The notes under the pieces: model-generated
What the model saw: only the letters and a program-made list of their open reading frames with translations
What the model was told of the DNA's origin: nothing
The model's database searches: none
In this document: piece after piece, positions 1 to 8,166 of the stretch
Numbering within the stretch: the first letter of the stretch is position 1
How the letters are laid out: every line of letters starts with the position of its first letter
Made by a program: the position numbers and the translations under genes
Assembly (NCBI GenBank): GCA_019634695.1
Contig: JAHCAW010000041.1
Location: 1 to 37,854 of the forward strand
Direction of reading: 5' to 3'
Source: Candidatus Sumerlaeia bacterium
Lineage (GTDB): Bacteria > Sumerlaeota > Sumerlaeia > SLMS01 > JAHLLQ01
DNA length: 37,854 nt

Positions 1-714
1 TTGGAACTCGGCGGAATGCCAGGCGAGCAGACGCTGCCGGAGCTGGCCTTTTTGGCCTTGGCCGAACAGTGGGCCGCTGCCGTCGGTCGCAAGGCCAAGG
101 AGGCGAAGGTGCCCGTCGAGTGCGACGAGATCGCTCTGTGCTGTCTGCTGCTGGCCGTCGAGTACGGCGAGCACTTCGGCGACAGCGCACTCGGGCGCGC
201 GCGATTCAATGCAGGGATGGCCATCCAGCACACCGACTTCTACAGCGAGTACGAGGCAATGCCGTGGCGACTGGCCGAAGGCGGCATGGCGGGCGGATCG
301 AAGAAGGACCGGAGTGTGATGGAATTGACGTGGTCGCTTCGACACAGCGACGGCTCGGTGCGTGGGTGGACGACAAAACTTGGATGGCTGGCGCGCCGCT
401 GGCTCGATCCGGAGGAGGCCACGCCGATCCTGCTCGAGTGCGTCGCCTCCCGTCTGGGTGGCGTTCATGGTTCCTGGGCTCTTGCGGTGGAACTCTACCC
501 GACTCTGGAGGAGTTCCTTCGGGTTGCCGAAGCCTTCGAACCGGAGTCATCGCCCATCGGCGACCAGTACAGCGATCGCGTGGCGCAACTGAAGGACTAT
601 GGCACGGTCGCCTGTCAGGCGCTCCTGTGGAAGATGGAATCCGAGTGCCGCGACCGCATCGCGCGCACGGCCTTCGGGGAGTCGCACATGCCGCACAAAG
701 CTCTCGGGAGATAG
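1..714 (+). CDS. Unrecognised protein, possibly 5'-truncated by the window edge
   Basis: I do not recognise this 237-codon reading frame. It is open from the first base (a TTG), so the real start may lie outside the window; an internal ATG at 16 is a second candidate. The protein is soluble-looking: no signal peptide, no clear membrane segment, and mixed acidic and basic helices rich in Trp, Glu and Ala. A pair of cysteines (ALCCLLL, about residue 46) lies in a hydrophobic helix and there is a Gly-Gly-rich stretch near residue 95. Codon use is GC-rich like its neighbours, with third positions mostly G or C, which supports it as coding. The stop is TAG at 712-714, 84 bases before the GT9 gene on the same strand. 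No function is inferred. Confidence 0.6.
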   Translation: MELGGMPGEQTLPELAFLALAEQWAAAVGRKAKEAKVPVECDEIALCCLLLAVEYGEHFGDSALGRARFNAGMAIQHTDFYSEYEAMPWRLAEGGMAGGSKKDRSVMELTWSLRHSDGSVRGWTTKLGWLARRWLDPEEATPILLECVASRLGGVHGSWALAVELYPTLEEFLRVAEAFEPESSPIGDQYSDRVAQLKDYGTVACQALLWKMESECRDRIARTAFGESHMPHKALGR

Positions 715-798
715 GTCGAGCGGCTGGTGTCGCTTGCTCCGCGGGCCGTGATATGGCGCGCTCGGGCGGGTGAGCGATTCCCGGTGAAAGGCTTCGCG

Positions 799-1872
799 GT
801 GGCTCCTTCGTCAGTCTTGATCGTGCGCTTGTCGGCCATCGGCGACGTGATTCACGCGCTGCCGGTGCTGACGGCATTGCGCCAGGCGCTGCCGAACGCG
901 CGCCTGGGCTGGGTGGTCGAGGAGCTGTCCGCGCCGCTGCTCGAGAACCACCCGTATCTCGACAAGCTGTACGTGATCCCGAAGAAGCGCTGGAAGAAGA
1001 ACCCGGTGCGGCTGTACCTGCCCGAGATTCGCCCCTTCGCAAAACGCCTGCGGGCGGACGGATGGGAGGCGGCGCTGGACCTGCATGGGCTGACGAAGTC
1101 GGGCGTGGTGGCCCGCGCCTCGGGTGCGCGGGTGCGCGTGGGCTATGGCGACGAGGACGGCCGCGAACTCAACAAGTGGTTCAGCACGATCAAAGTGACG
1201 CCGTCGCCGGACGCGCGGCATGTGGTCGCGCGCAACCTGTGCCTGCTCGAGGGGCTGGGGATCGACCCGCCGCGCGAGGCGCGCGGAGTGATCGGCCTGC
1301 GCGAGGAGGAACGCGCGACGATGCGCGAACGGCTGGCCCAAGCGGGCTGGGACGGTCGCGAGCCGCTGGCGGCGCTGAATCCGGGCGCGGGCTGGGAGAG
1401 CAAGCGCTGGGCGCCGGAGCGCTTCGCCGAGGTGGGGCGCGTGCTGGCCCGCGAGGCCGGCCTGCGGCCGCTGGTGCTGTGGGGGCCGGGCGAGGAGCCC
1501 GCGCGCGACCGCATCGCCGAGGTCCTGCGCACCGACGGCGTGGAGTGCGTCGTCGCGCCGCCGACGCGCATCCGCGAGCTCGCCGTGCTCGTCTCGCTCA
1601 CCAGCCTGTTCGTCGGCGGCGACACGGGCCCGACGCACCTGGCCGGCTTGCTCGGCGTGCCGACCGTCTCGGTCTTCGGGGCCTCGGACGGGCATCGCAA
1701 TCGGCCATGGCCGGTCGACGCCGGCCCGATGGTGCAGCGCACGGACCTGCCGTGCGTGCCGTGCTGGAAGACGCGCTGCCCGCTGCAGGGCGAGACGTGG
1801 ATGCAGTGCCTGAAGGAACTGCCGGCCGCCGACGTCGCCGCCGCAGCTCTCGAGGCGTGGCGGCGGCAATAA
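799..1872 (+). CDS. Glycosyltransferase family 9 (heptosyltransferase-like)
   Basis: GT9 enzymes move a heptose or related sugar from an ADP-sugar onto the lipopolysaccharide inner core at the cytoplasmic face of the inner membrane. The 357-residue product has the family N-terminus (VLIVRLSAIGDVIHALPVL), the central NPGAGWESKRW motif near residue 194, and the C-terminal donor-site motif GGDTGPTHLAGLLGVPTVSVFG near residue 273. Length is normal for WaaC/WaaF. I chose GTG at 799 because AAAGG lies 7 bases upstream and the conserved strand then starts a few residues in; GTG at 784 is an alternative. Three cysteines in the tail (PCVPCWKTRCP) recall the cluster seen in many GT9 proteins. No other LPS core genes are adjacent, so the acceptor is unknown. 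Confidence 0.88.
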   Translation: MAPSSVLIVRLSAIGDVIHALPVLTALRQALPNARLGWVVEELSAPLLENHPYLDKLYVIPKKRWKKNPVRLYLPEIRPFAKRLRADGWEAALDLHGLTKSGVVARASGARVRVGYGDEDGRELNKWFSTIKVTPSPDARHVVARNLCLLEGLGIDPPREARGVIGLREEERATMRERLAQAGWDGREPLAALNPGAGWESKRWAPERFAEVGRVLAREAGLRPLVLWGPGEEPARDRIAEVLRTDGVECVVAPPTRIRELAVLVSLTSLFVGGDTGPTHLAGLLGVPTVSVFGASDGHRNRPWPVDAGPMVQRTDLPCVPCWKTRCPLQGETWMQCLKELPAADVAAAALEAWRRQ

Positions 1873-1911
1873 CGGGCTCCGCCGCGGCCGAGCATTCAGA
1901 ACAGCCAATCG

Positions 1912-1947
1912 TGTCGGACCTGTCGGACAAGTCTGACCAGTCCGACG
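1912..1947. repeat. Four 9-bp tandem units (TGTCGGACC type) between convergent genes
   Basis: Four contiguous 9-mers, TGTCGGACC, TGTCGGACA, AGTCTGACC and AGTCCGACG, fill the gap between the ends of the GT9 gene and the convergent EamA gene. No terminator hairpin with a T-run is visible in the same gap (1873-2004), so this short array is its only obvious structure. Confidence 0.75.
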
Positions 1948-2004
1948 CACTTGCCGCGGGGCCTGATGCTCTCCGCCCGATCACCCTACTGACAGCCGGC
2001 GGGG

Positions 2005-2967
2005 CTATGTGGCCCGGCGCCCGGTCACGCCGATGAGCATGCCGCTGAGCACGAGCGCGCCGCCGGCGATGGTCGTCGCCGGGGGGATCTCCCCCACCGC
2101 CAGCGCGACCCAGATCGGGTTCACGACCGGTTCGGCCAGCATCAGCAGCGACCCCGGAATGGCGGGAACGTGGCGCAGGCCGCGCTGGACGAACAGGTAG
2201 CCGCCGCCAAGTTGCCCGAAGCCGAGCCAGGCGAGGACGAGCAAGCTGACGAGCAGGCCGCCGCTGCCGGCGGCGCCGGCGAGCGGGATCGTGCCGCCGA
2301 CGACCGCAGCGAGCCCAAGCCCGATCACCCCGGCCAGCACGTTGCCGACGAACAGGAACGAGACCGCTTGGCGGTCGATGCCGCCGTCGCCGCGGCTGAA
2401 GTGCCGCATCGCGATGGTGGTGAAGCCGAACGCGAGGCCGGAGGTGAGAGCGAGCAGGTCGCCGGCTGTGTGCTTGGAAAGGAGCCCGCCGCCGGAGGAC
2501 TCTTGCAGGCCGTCCCAAACGCAGAAGGCGACGCCGACCAGGCCGGTGAGCAGGGCGCCGGCGTCGCGCCAGCGGGCGCGCTCGCCGAGCAGGACGCCGC
2601 TGAAGCCGAGCACCCACAGCGGGGCGGTGTCCTGCAGGATGATCGCGTTGGCGGCCGTCGTCAGGAAGGTGGCGACGACGAAGGCGGTGACGACGTAGGC
2701 ATACGTGAGGGCGCCGAGCCAGAACCAGCGACGACAGCCCGGGGCCGGGGGGCTCCAGCGGCCGCCGAGCGCTAGGAAGAAGACGACGGCGGCGAGCAGG
2801 GAGCGGAAGGCGCTGACGAACAGCGGGGGCCAGCCCTCGATGCCGGTGAGCCATTTGACGCCGACGCCGCCGGTGCTCCAGAGCAGGGCGCCGGCGAGAA
2901 TCCAGGCGACGCCGCGGCCGTAGTGGCGCGAGGGCGGGGCGGGCAGGCTGGGGGCGGCGACGGACAT
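2005..2967 (-). CDS. EamA/DMT superfamily transporter
   Basis: This is an inner-membrane exporter or permease of the drug/metabolite transporter superfamily. The 320-residue product is a run of about ten hydrophobic helices, made of two EamA repeats of five. The first repeat starts with GVAWILAGALLWSTGGVGVKWL, a typical EamA opening, and the second contains the usual late motif around LLMLAEPVVNPIWVALAVGE, where a conserved Glu-Pro precedes the last two helices. The ATG at 2967 follows no strong ribosome binding site but is the only start just before helix 1; the frame stays open far upstream only as an antisense shadow of the mutase gene. Substrate is unknown. It is divergent from the phosphohexomutase gene with 141 bases between starts, and convergent with GT9. 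Confidence 0.88.
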   Translation of the reverse strand: MSVAAPSLPAPPSRHYGRGVAWILAGALLWSTGGVGVKWLTGIEGWPPLFVSAFRSLLAAVVFFLALGGRWSPPAPGCRRWFWLGALTYAYVVTAFVVATFLTTAANAIILQDTAPLWVLGFSGVLLGERARWRDAGALLTGLVGVAFCVWDGLQESSGGGLLSKHTAGDLLALTSGLAFGFTTIAMRHFSRGDGGIDRQAVSFLFVGNVLAGVIGLGLAAVVGGTIPLAGAAGSGGLLVSLLVLAWLGFGQLGGGYLFVQRGLRHVPAIPGSLLMLAEPVVNPIWVALAVGEIPPATTIAGGALVLSGMLIGVTGRRAT

Positions 2968-3108
2968 GGCGAAGGCGTGTGCGGCCCGGCGCGGCCGGGG
3001 GCAAGGCCGATGCCGGGGGCACGAATTCGCTTGGGTCGCGTGGCCCGGTCTGCTCTGGATGGTGTTCCGATTCTGGCGGTGAAACAACTTCTGGCAGGAT
3101 GGTGAGTC

Positions 3109-4890
3109 ATGGCGCTGTCGTTTTCCTCCCCCGAGATCGCCGAGCGTGTGCGCGAGTGGACGTCGGAAGCCTACGACAAGGAGACGCGCGCGGAGATTCA
3201 GGCGCTGGTGGATGCGGGCAACGTTGCCGAGCTGGAGGACAGGTTCTACCGGACGCTGGAGTTCGGCACGGGGGGGCTGCGCGGGGTGCTGGGCGCGGGC
3301 ACGAACCGCATGAACCCGACAGTGGTGGCGCGGGCGACGCAGGGCCTGGCGAACTACGTGCGGGCGCACGCGGAGAAGCCCGGGCCCCTGCGCGCGGCGA
3401 TCGCGCACGACTGCCGCAACTTCTCGCGCGAGTTCGCCGAGACCGTCGCCGGCGTGCTGGCCGCCAACGATATCATCGTCCACGTCAGCCCGGAGCTGCG
3501 TCCGACGCCGTACCTCTCGTTCGCCGTGCGCCGCCTCGAGTGCCACATCGGCATCGTCGTCACCGCCAGCCACAATCCGAAGGAATACAACGGCTACAAG
3601 GTGTACTGGGACGACGGCTCGCAGGTCGTGCCGCCGCACGACAAGGGCATCGTGGCCGAGGTGAACAAGATCTCCTCGAACGATCAGGTGCAGCGATTGG
3701 ACTTCCAGCAGGCGATTGCCCGCGGGCTCGTGCACGTCATGGACGAGGAGATGGACCACGCGTACCTCGAGGCCGTGGCGCAGCAGTGTCTGGATCGCGA
3801 GGCGATTCGGTCCAACCCGGTGAAGATCGTCTACACGCCGCTGCACGGCGCGGGCGGGACGTTGTGCCCGCAGGCGCTGCGGCAGTGGGGCTTCACCGAT
3901 GTCTATCCGGAGGAGGAGCAGATGCGGCCGGACGGGGCGTTCCCGACGGCGGCGTCGCCGAATCCCGAGGAGGGCAAGGCGCTGGAGCGGGCGATCGCGC
4001 TCGCCGGCAAGGTGGGGGCCGAGTTGGTACTGGCGACCGATCCGGACGCGGACCGCTTGGGCATCGCGGTGCGCCACGAGGGCGAGTACCGGCTGATGAC
4101 GGGCAACCAGCTCGGGGCGCTGATGTGCGACTACCTGCTGGCGCGGCGGCGCGAGTTGGGCACGCTGCCGGCCAAGCCGGCCGTGTGCACGACGATCGTG
4201 ACGACGCCGCTCTTTCCCGAAGTCGCCGCGCATCACGGCGCGCGCTGCCCGTTGGTGCTGACCGGTTTCAAGTGGATCGCCAAGGCGGCGCGCGACCTCG
4301 CGGCCGAGGACGCCGCGATCGAGTTCCTCTACGGCACCGAGGAATCGTACGGCTACCTGATCGGCCGGCATGCGATGGACAAGGACGGCATCGTCGCCTC
4401 GTGCGTGACGGCGGAGATGGCCGCGTGGTGCAAGGGGCGCGGCAAGACGCTGGTGGACTACCTGGAGGAACTGTACCTGCGGCACGAGCCGCGCATCGAG
4501 TGGCAGAAGTCGGTGACGATGCCGGGCCGCGAGGGGGGCGAGAAGATTCGCGGCATCATGCGGGTGCTGCAAGACGCGCCGCCGCGCGAGATCGCGGGGC
4601 TGAAGGTGACGCGCCGCACGCGCGTGGACACGGGCGAAGTCTTCGACGGGCAGACCGGCGCCGTGGTCGGCCGGCTGGACCTGCCGTCGAGCAACGTGGT
4701 GACGTTCGATCTCGAGGACGGCTCGCGCGCGATCGGCCGCCCCAGCGGCACCGAACCCAAGATCAAGTTCTACTTCTTCCTGGCCGGGCCGAAGCAGAAG
4801 GACATCGCCGGCGTGCGGGCCGCGCTGGCCGCCCTGGAGAAGCGCCGTCCCGAGTTCGAGAAGGCGTTCCTGACGGCCATCGGGTGCTGA
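3109..4890 (+). CDS. Phospho-sugar mutase (alpha-phosphoglucomutase/phosphomannomutase family)
   Basis: This enzyme moves a phosphate between C1 and C6 of a hexose, linking glycolysis to nucleotide-sugar supply. The 593-residue length and the N-terminus (FGTGGLRGVLGAGTNRMN) fit the long PgcA/PGM2-type subfamily rather than 450-residue ManB or GlmM proteins. All four active-site elements are present: the phosphoserine loop TASHNP (Ser near residue 154), the metal loop DPDADR (311-316), the sugar loop GTEESYGY (409-416) and the phosphate loop RPSGTEP (544-550). ATG at 3109 is the natural start. The gene stands alone; its product would feed glucose-1-P or mannose-1-P to the many glycosyltransferases in this window. 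Substrate preference cannot be read from the sequence. Confidence 0.94.
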   Translation: MALSFSSPEIAERVREWTSEAYDKETRAEIQALVDAGNVAELEDRFYRTLEFGTGGLRGVLGAGTNRMNPTVVARATQGLANYVRAHAEKPGPLRAAIAHDCRNFSREFAETVAGVLAANDIIVHVSPELRPTPYLSFAVRRLECHIGIVVTASHNPKEYNGYKVYWDDGSQVVPPHDKGIVAEVNKISSNDQVQRLDFQQAIARGLVHVMDEEMDHAYLEAVAQQCLDREAIRSNPVKIVYTPLHGAGGTLCPQALRQWGFTDVYPEEEQMRPDGAFPTAASPNPEEGKALERAIALAGKVGAELVLATDPDADRLGIAVRHEGEYRLMTGNQLGALMCDYLLARRRELGTLPAKPAVCTTIVTTPLFPEVAAHHGARCPLVLTGFKWIAKAARDLAAEDAAIEFLYGTEESYGYLIGRHAMDKDGIVASCVTAEMAAWCKGRGKTLVDYLEELYLRHEPRIEWQKSVTMPGREGGEKIRGIMRVLQDAPPREIAGLKVTRRTRVDTGEVFDGQTGAVVGRLDLPSSNVVTFDLEDGSRAIGRPSGTEPKIKFYFFLAGPKQKDIAGVRAALAALEKRRPEFEKAFLTAIGC

Positions 4891-4955
4891 GTCGTTGTTC
4901 GGGGTTCGAGCTCCGCGGGACTCAACGGCCCTCGGCAACCGGGCGCATCGGCCCC

Positions 4956-5008
4956 TTGACAAGCCCCTGTGCCATTTTTAGTCTGCTCATACCAAAAGGA
5001 GCAGACCC
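4956..5008 (+). promoter_or_regulatory. Promoter and palindromic operator-like site of the CBS gene
   Basis: A sigma-70 type promoter reads TTGACA (4956-4961), a 17-base spacer, then TAGTCT (4979-4984). A perfect 8-bp inverted repeat, GTCTGCTC (4981-4988) and GAGCAGAC (4999-5006), overlaps the -10 box and the AAAAGGAG ribosome binding site (4994-5001) just before the ATG at 5009. If transcription starts near 4991, the left arm is not in the RNA, so the palindrome is better explained as a protein-binding site than as an RNA hairpin. Confidence 0.55.
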
Positions 5009-5437
5009 ATGGCGACTGTCAAATCGGTGCTGGACAGGAAGGGCCCGACGATAACGGCGGTGGCGCCGACGGACACGGTCCTCGAGGCCGCCCGCCGCAT
5101 GAACGAGCGGCGCATCGGCGCGGTCGTGGTGCTCGACGGCGAGCGCCTGCTCGGCATCTTCACCGAACGCGACGTGCTCATGCGCGTCGTGGCCCAGGAG
5201 CGCGCGCCGTCCGAGACGCTCGTGCGCGACGTCATGACCGCGCCCGTGCGCACGATCGCTCCGAACACCGACTTGCAGGCCTGCGAGAAGCTCGTCACCG
5301 AGCATCGCATCCGCCACCTGCCGGTCGTCGAGGACGGGCGCCTCGTCGGGGTCATCAGCGCGGGCGACCTGTTGCGCAACGAGCTGGAGGCCCGCGACGA
5401 AACGATTCGCGACCTGCAGAACTATATTCAGTCCTGA
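5009..5437 (+). CDS. CBS-pair domain protein
   Basis: The 142-residue product is a stand-alone Bateman module of two CBS domains, which in characterised proteins senses adenosine nucleotides or other ligands. The first CBS domain runs from about residue 5 to 60 (DTVLEAARRMNERRIGAVVV, then GIFTERDVLMRVV) and the second from about 72 to 130 (IAPNTDLQACEKLVTEHRIRHLPVV, then GVISAGDLL). A strong AAAAGGAG site lies 7 bases before the ATG, and a promoter with a palindrome lies just upstream. No effector domain is attached, so it may act on a partner protein or as a small energy sensor. Its last codons and stop fall inside a 17-mer tandem repeat shared with the convergent GT39 gene. Confidence 0.93.
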   Translation: MATVKSVLDRKGPTITAVAPTDTVLEAARRMNERRIGAVVVLDGERLLGIFTERDVLMRVVAQERAPSETLVRDVMTAPVRTIAPNTDLQACEKLVTEHRIRHLPVVEDGRLVGVISAGDLLRNELEARDETIRDLQNYIQS

Positions 5438-5477
5438 CGGGAATCCGGTCCTGACGGGCATTCAGTCCTGATCGGCG
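5427..5477. repeat. Three 17-bp tandem units carrying two convergent stop codons
   Basis: Three adjacent 17-mers at 5427-5443, 5444-5460 and 5461-5477 share the core CAGTCCTGA or CGGTCCTGA. The first copy contains the CBS stop (5435-5437) and the third contains the GT39 stop on the other strand (5462-5464). The triplication therefore forms both C-termini and the whole gap between the genes. Confidence 0.75.
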
Positions 5478-7168
5478 ACGGGACGCACCAGCTCGACCAA
5501 CCGGATGCGATAGCGGTCCTTCTTGCGGAAGCGCGCCTCGAGGCTCTCGCTGCGCAGGACAAGGCTGTCGTAGGCGCGGATCGCCACGACCCATTCGCCC
5601 GGCAGCAGGCGGCCCAGTTCGTCGAGGTGCTTCTCGCGAACGAGCACCAGCGCACGCCGGCCGGGCGCCACGCCCTCGAGGAACGCAGCCAGTTCCTGGC
5701 GCTTGCCGTTGTTCATGTGCCCCTGCGAGTAGAAGAACAGGCTCGGCTCGAAGTGCGAGTAGGTGAACAGCTCGTCGTTGCCGACGGCGCCGTCGTCGAG
5801 GGCGGCGAGTTCCATCGCGTCGAGCGTGGCGACCGTGACCACCTGCACGCCGGCGACGCGCGGCATCGTGATCGTCATCATGACAAGGAAGAAGAGCGCG
5901 GTCGTGAAGGCGGCCAGCGCGCAGGCAGGCTCGCACGGCCGACGGTCGCGCATCCACCAGCCGGCAAGGCCGAAGCCCGCAACCAGCACCACGCCGGGCA
6001 GCATCACGGCCCACCACGCGAGGTCCTCGACCAGCACACGCGCGGCGACGCCCGCGCCCACCACGGCCAGGCCGACGATGGCCATGAACCAGAAGCCCGC
6101 CGACACGATGCGCGGACGGCACTCGGGATGCGCGACGAACCATGCCACCTCGCGCGCCGTCAGCAGCGCCAGCGCCGGAAACGCCGGCGCGATGTAGTGC
6201 GGCAGCTTGGTCGTCATGATCGAGAACATCACGAGCGGCACGCCCACCCAGCACGCGAGGAACAGGTCGAACGCGTCGCGCGGCCGACGGCTCCATGGGG
6301 CGGCGACGAGGAAGAAGGACCACGGAATCATTCCCAGCAGCAGGACGGGCAGGTAGTAGAAGAACGGTCCCTCGTGGCTGTTGATCGGCGTGGTGAAGCG
6401 GGCCAGGTTGTGCTCGAGCAGGAAGCGGTCGACGAACTGTTCGGTTTCGAGGCGTGCGATCGCGAGATACCAGGGCCCGGCGACGAGCACGATCGCGAGC
6501 AGCCCGAGCGCCAGCCGCCAGTGCGCCCGCCGCAGGAAGGAGAAGTCGCGACGAATCGCGAGGTAAACCAGGGCGATGACGCCGGGAAGCAGGCCGAGCG
6601 GGCCCTTGGCCATGACGGCCGCGCCAACGCCGATGCCGCCCAGCACGCACCAACCCGCCCACGCGGTCGGACGTTCGCCGGCGCTCTCCATCCGCCAGAA
6701 CGCCCACAACCCCACCGCCATCCCGAATACCAGCGGCCCGTCCACCAGCACCATGCGGCCCAAAACGCCGAAGAGCATCGTCGTGCCCAGCACGGCCGCG
6801 GCGAGCAATCCCATGCCGCGGCCCGCCTTCCACGCGCCCAGTGCATACGTCACGAGAAGCGTCAGCAACGCCCAGAGCGCCGACGGCAGGCGCGCGGCGA
6901 ACTCCGAGACGCCGAAGGTCTTCATGAAGACCGCCATCGCCCAGTAGGCCAGCGGCGGCTTGTCCAGGAAGACCTTGTCGCCGATCGCCGGCACGATCCA
7001 GTCGCCGGTCAGCAGCATGTTCAGGGCGCTGCCGGCGTAGTAGGTCTCGTCGTTGTCCCACAAGAAGCCGCTGCCGAGGCCAGGCAGCGTGATCGCGAGC
7101 CAGACCACCACGATCGCGAAGATCGGATGGTCGAGTGCCCAACTCCGAAGTCTGGCAAGCTGCTCCAT
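5462..7168 (-). CDS. GT39/ArnT-type polyprenyl-phosphate-sugar glycosyltransferase
   Basis: This is a polytopic GT-C enzyme expected to move a sugar from a polyprenyl-phosphate donor to lipid or protein outside the inner membrane. The 568-residue product opens with one helix followed by the GT39/PMT periplasmic loop DNDETYYAGSALNMLLTGDW, whose Asp-Glu is the catalytic region in ArnT and protein mannosyltransferases. The loop motif GDKVFLDKPPLAYW near residue 60 is also typical. About ten to twelve hydrophobic helices follow and then a soluble C-terminal domain. ATG at 7168 is chosen because the N-terminal helix starts shortly after it. The stop of the PAP2 gene is 7 bases upstream on the same strand, so the two are almost surely co-transcribed. 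Acceptor is unknown. Confidence 0.88.
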   Translation of the reverse strand: MEQLARLRSWALDHPIFAIVVVWLAITLPGLGSGFLWDNDETYYAGSALNMLLTGDWIVPAIGDKVFLDKPPLAYWAMAVFMKTFGVSEFAARLPSALWALLTLLVTYALGAWKAGRGMGLLAAAVLGTTMLFGVLGRMVLVDGPLVFGMAVGLWAFWRMESAGERPTAWAGWCVLGGIGVGAAVMAKGPLGLLPGVIALVYLAIRRDFSFLRRAHWRLALGLLAIVLVAGPWYLAIARLETEQFVDRFLLEHNLARFTTPINSHEGPFFYYLPVLLLGMIPWSFFLVAAPWSRRPRDAFDLFLACWVGVPLVMFSIMTTKLPHYIAPAFPALALLTAREVAWFVAHPECRPRIVSAGFWFMAIVGLAVVGAGVAARVLVEDLAWWAVMLPGVVLVAGFGLAGWWMRDRRPCEPACALAAFTTALFFLVMMTITMPRVAGVQVVTVATLDAMELAALDDGAVGNDELFTYSHFEPSLFFYSQGHMNNGKRQELAAFLEGVAPGRRALVLVREKHLDELGRLLPGEWVVAIRAYDSLVLRSESLEARFRKKDRYRIRLVELVRPVADQD

Positions 7169-7175
7169 GATGCGC

Positions 7176-7871
7176 CTAGGCAACGGGACGCCGAAACAGG
7201 CGACGCAGCCAGCGCCCGTTCTCGGCGACCAGATGATACGCCAGAATGCCGACAGCGGCGCCGGCGAGCGTGTCACTGAGAAAGTGCCGCGCATTGACGA
7301 AGCGCGACAGCATGCACAGCGCCGCCAAGGTCCACCACAGTGCGCGGCCGCGCGGATAGGCCGCGCTGAGCCACGTGGCCAGAAACGCGGCCATGGCAGA
7401 GTGCCCGGACGGAAAGGCGAGGTAGCTCTGGTCGAGCATCGTCTTGAGGTCACCAGTCCATGGACCGTGCCAGCGGCCGATCTCCTCGAGGGGTGCCTCG
7501 GGCTCGAAGTCCCGCCGGCGATTGTACAAGGGACGCCGGCGATGGAGGAGAAACTTGAGGGCGGAATTGACGGCGGTGACGGTCAGGATTCCGAAGACGA
7601 ACTCGCGCAGGCGCGCGCGTCGGGCGTCGTCCATCAGCCAGACGGCCGCGGCGATCGCCAGGATTCCCGGATAGGCACCGAAGAGGGCGCCGAGACCGAT
7701 GGCGTCGTCGATCGGATCGAGAATCCGGGCGGCGAGGCGCATTGCCTGCGGCGCCCAGGACACCTCGAACGGGATGAGTACCGCCGCGAGTCCGGCGAGG
7801 ATCGGCACGGCCAGGCGAGCGGAAGGCACGGCGGAGCGGGTGGTGGCAGGAAGGAAATGCGGTTCCGACAT
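7176..7871 (-). CDS. PAP2-superfamily membrane phosphatase
   Basis: Type-2 phosphatidic acid phosphatases remove phosphate from lipid phosphates or undecaprenyl pyrophosphate at the membrane. The 231-residue product carries the three signature blocks in order: KFLLHRRRP (K-x6-R-P), PSGHSAMAA (PSGH) and SRFVNARHFLSDTLAG (SR-x5-H-x3-D), among about five hydrophobic helices. The ATG at 7871 (MSEPHF) is preferred over an upstream in-frame start because it precedes the first helix more closely. It lies directly upstream of the GT39-type transferase with a 7-base gap, a pairing that fits recycling of the polyprenyl carrier used by that enzyme. The upstream 295 bases (7872-8166) hold no gene that I can support. 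Confidence 0.9.
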   Translation of the reverse strand: MSEPHFLPATTRSAVPSARLAVPILAGLAAVLIPFEVSWAPQAMRLAARILDPIDDAIGLGALFGAYPGILAIAAAVWLMDDARRARLREFVFGILTVTAVNSALKFLLHRRRPLYNRRRDFEPEAPLEEIGRWHGPWTGDLKTMLDQSYLAFPSGHSAMAAFLATWLSAAYPRGRALWWTLAALCMLSRFVNARHFLSDTLAGAAVGILAYHLVAENGRWLRRLFRRPVA

Positions 7872-8166
7872 GCGGCGGTACGGAGGACGTCGGTCTGTGG
7901 AGTGGTCGCACCGCCCCCGCGATGCGTCGCCCGGGGTGTGCCGGTCGGGCGGAACGAGGTCAAGCAAACCAGACCCCCACGAACGGTGGGACTGCGAAAT
8001 CTACCGGAGCCCTCACAAAGGACTGACGGAACGGCGATACGCGGACGAAATGCGCAGCGAAACTGTCTTCACGGGAGCCTAGAGTCTCCGAAAGAGACTG
8101 CAAGCAAGACAATGCGCGGGCGTGAACTCGGGCCGGCGCCGAACAGCATGGCGGTCCGGCGGGGGT

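Noticed and set aside
4905..4925. GGTTCGAGC stretch resembling a tRNA T-arm
   Set aside because: No matching acceptor, D or anticodon stems are found around it.
5627..7279. Long plus-strand open frame antisense to the GT39 and PAP2 genes
   Set aside because: It is Arg/His/Gln-rich with no domain and covers two clear membrane-protein genes; high GC makes long antisense frames common.
8083..8099. AGTCTC/GAGACT hairpin as a terminator after the diguanylate cyclase gene
   Set aside because: Only six base pairs, no T-run on the minus strand, and nothing else supports it.
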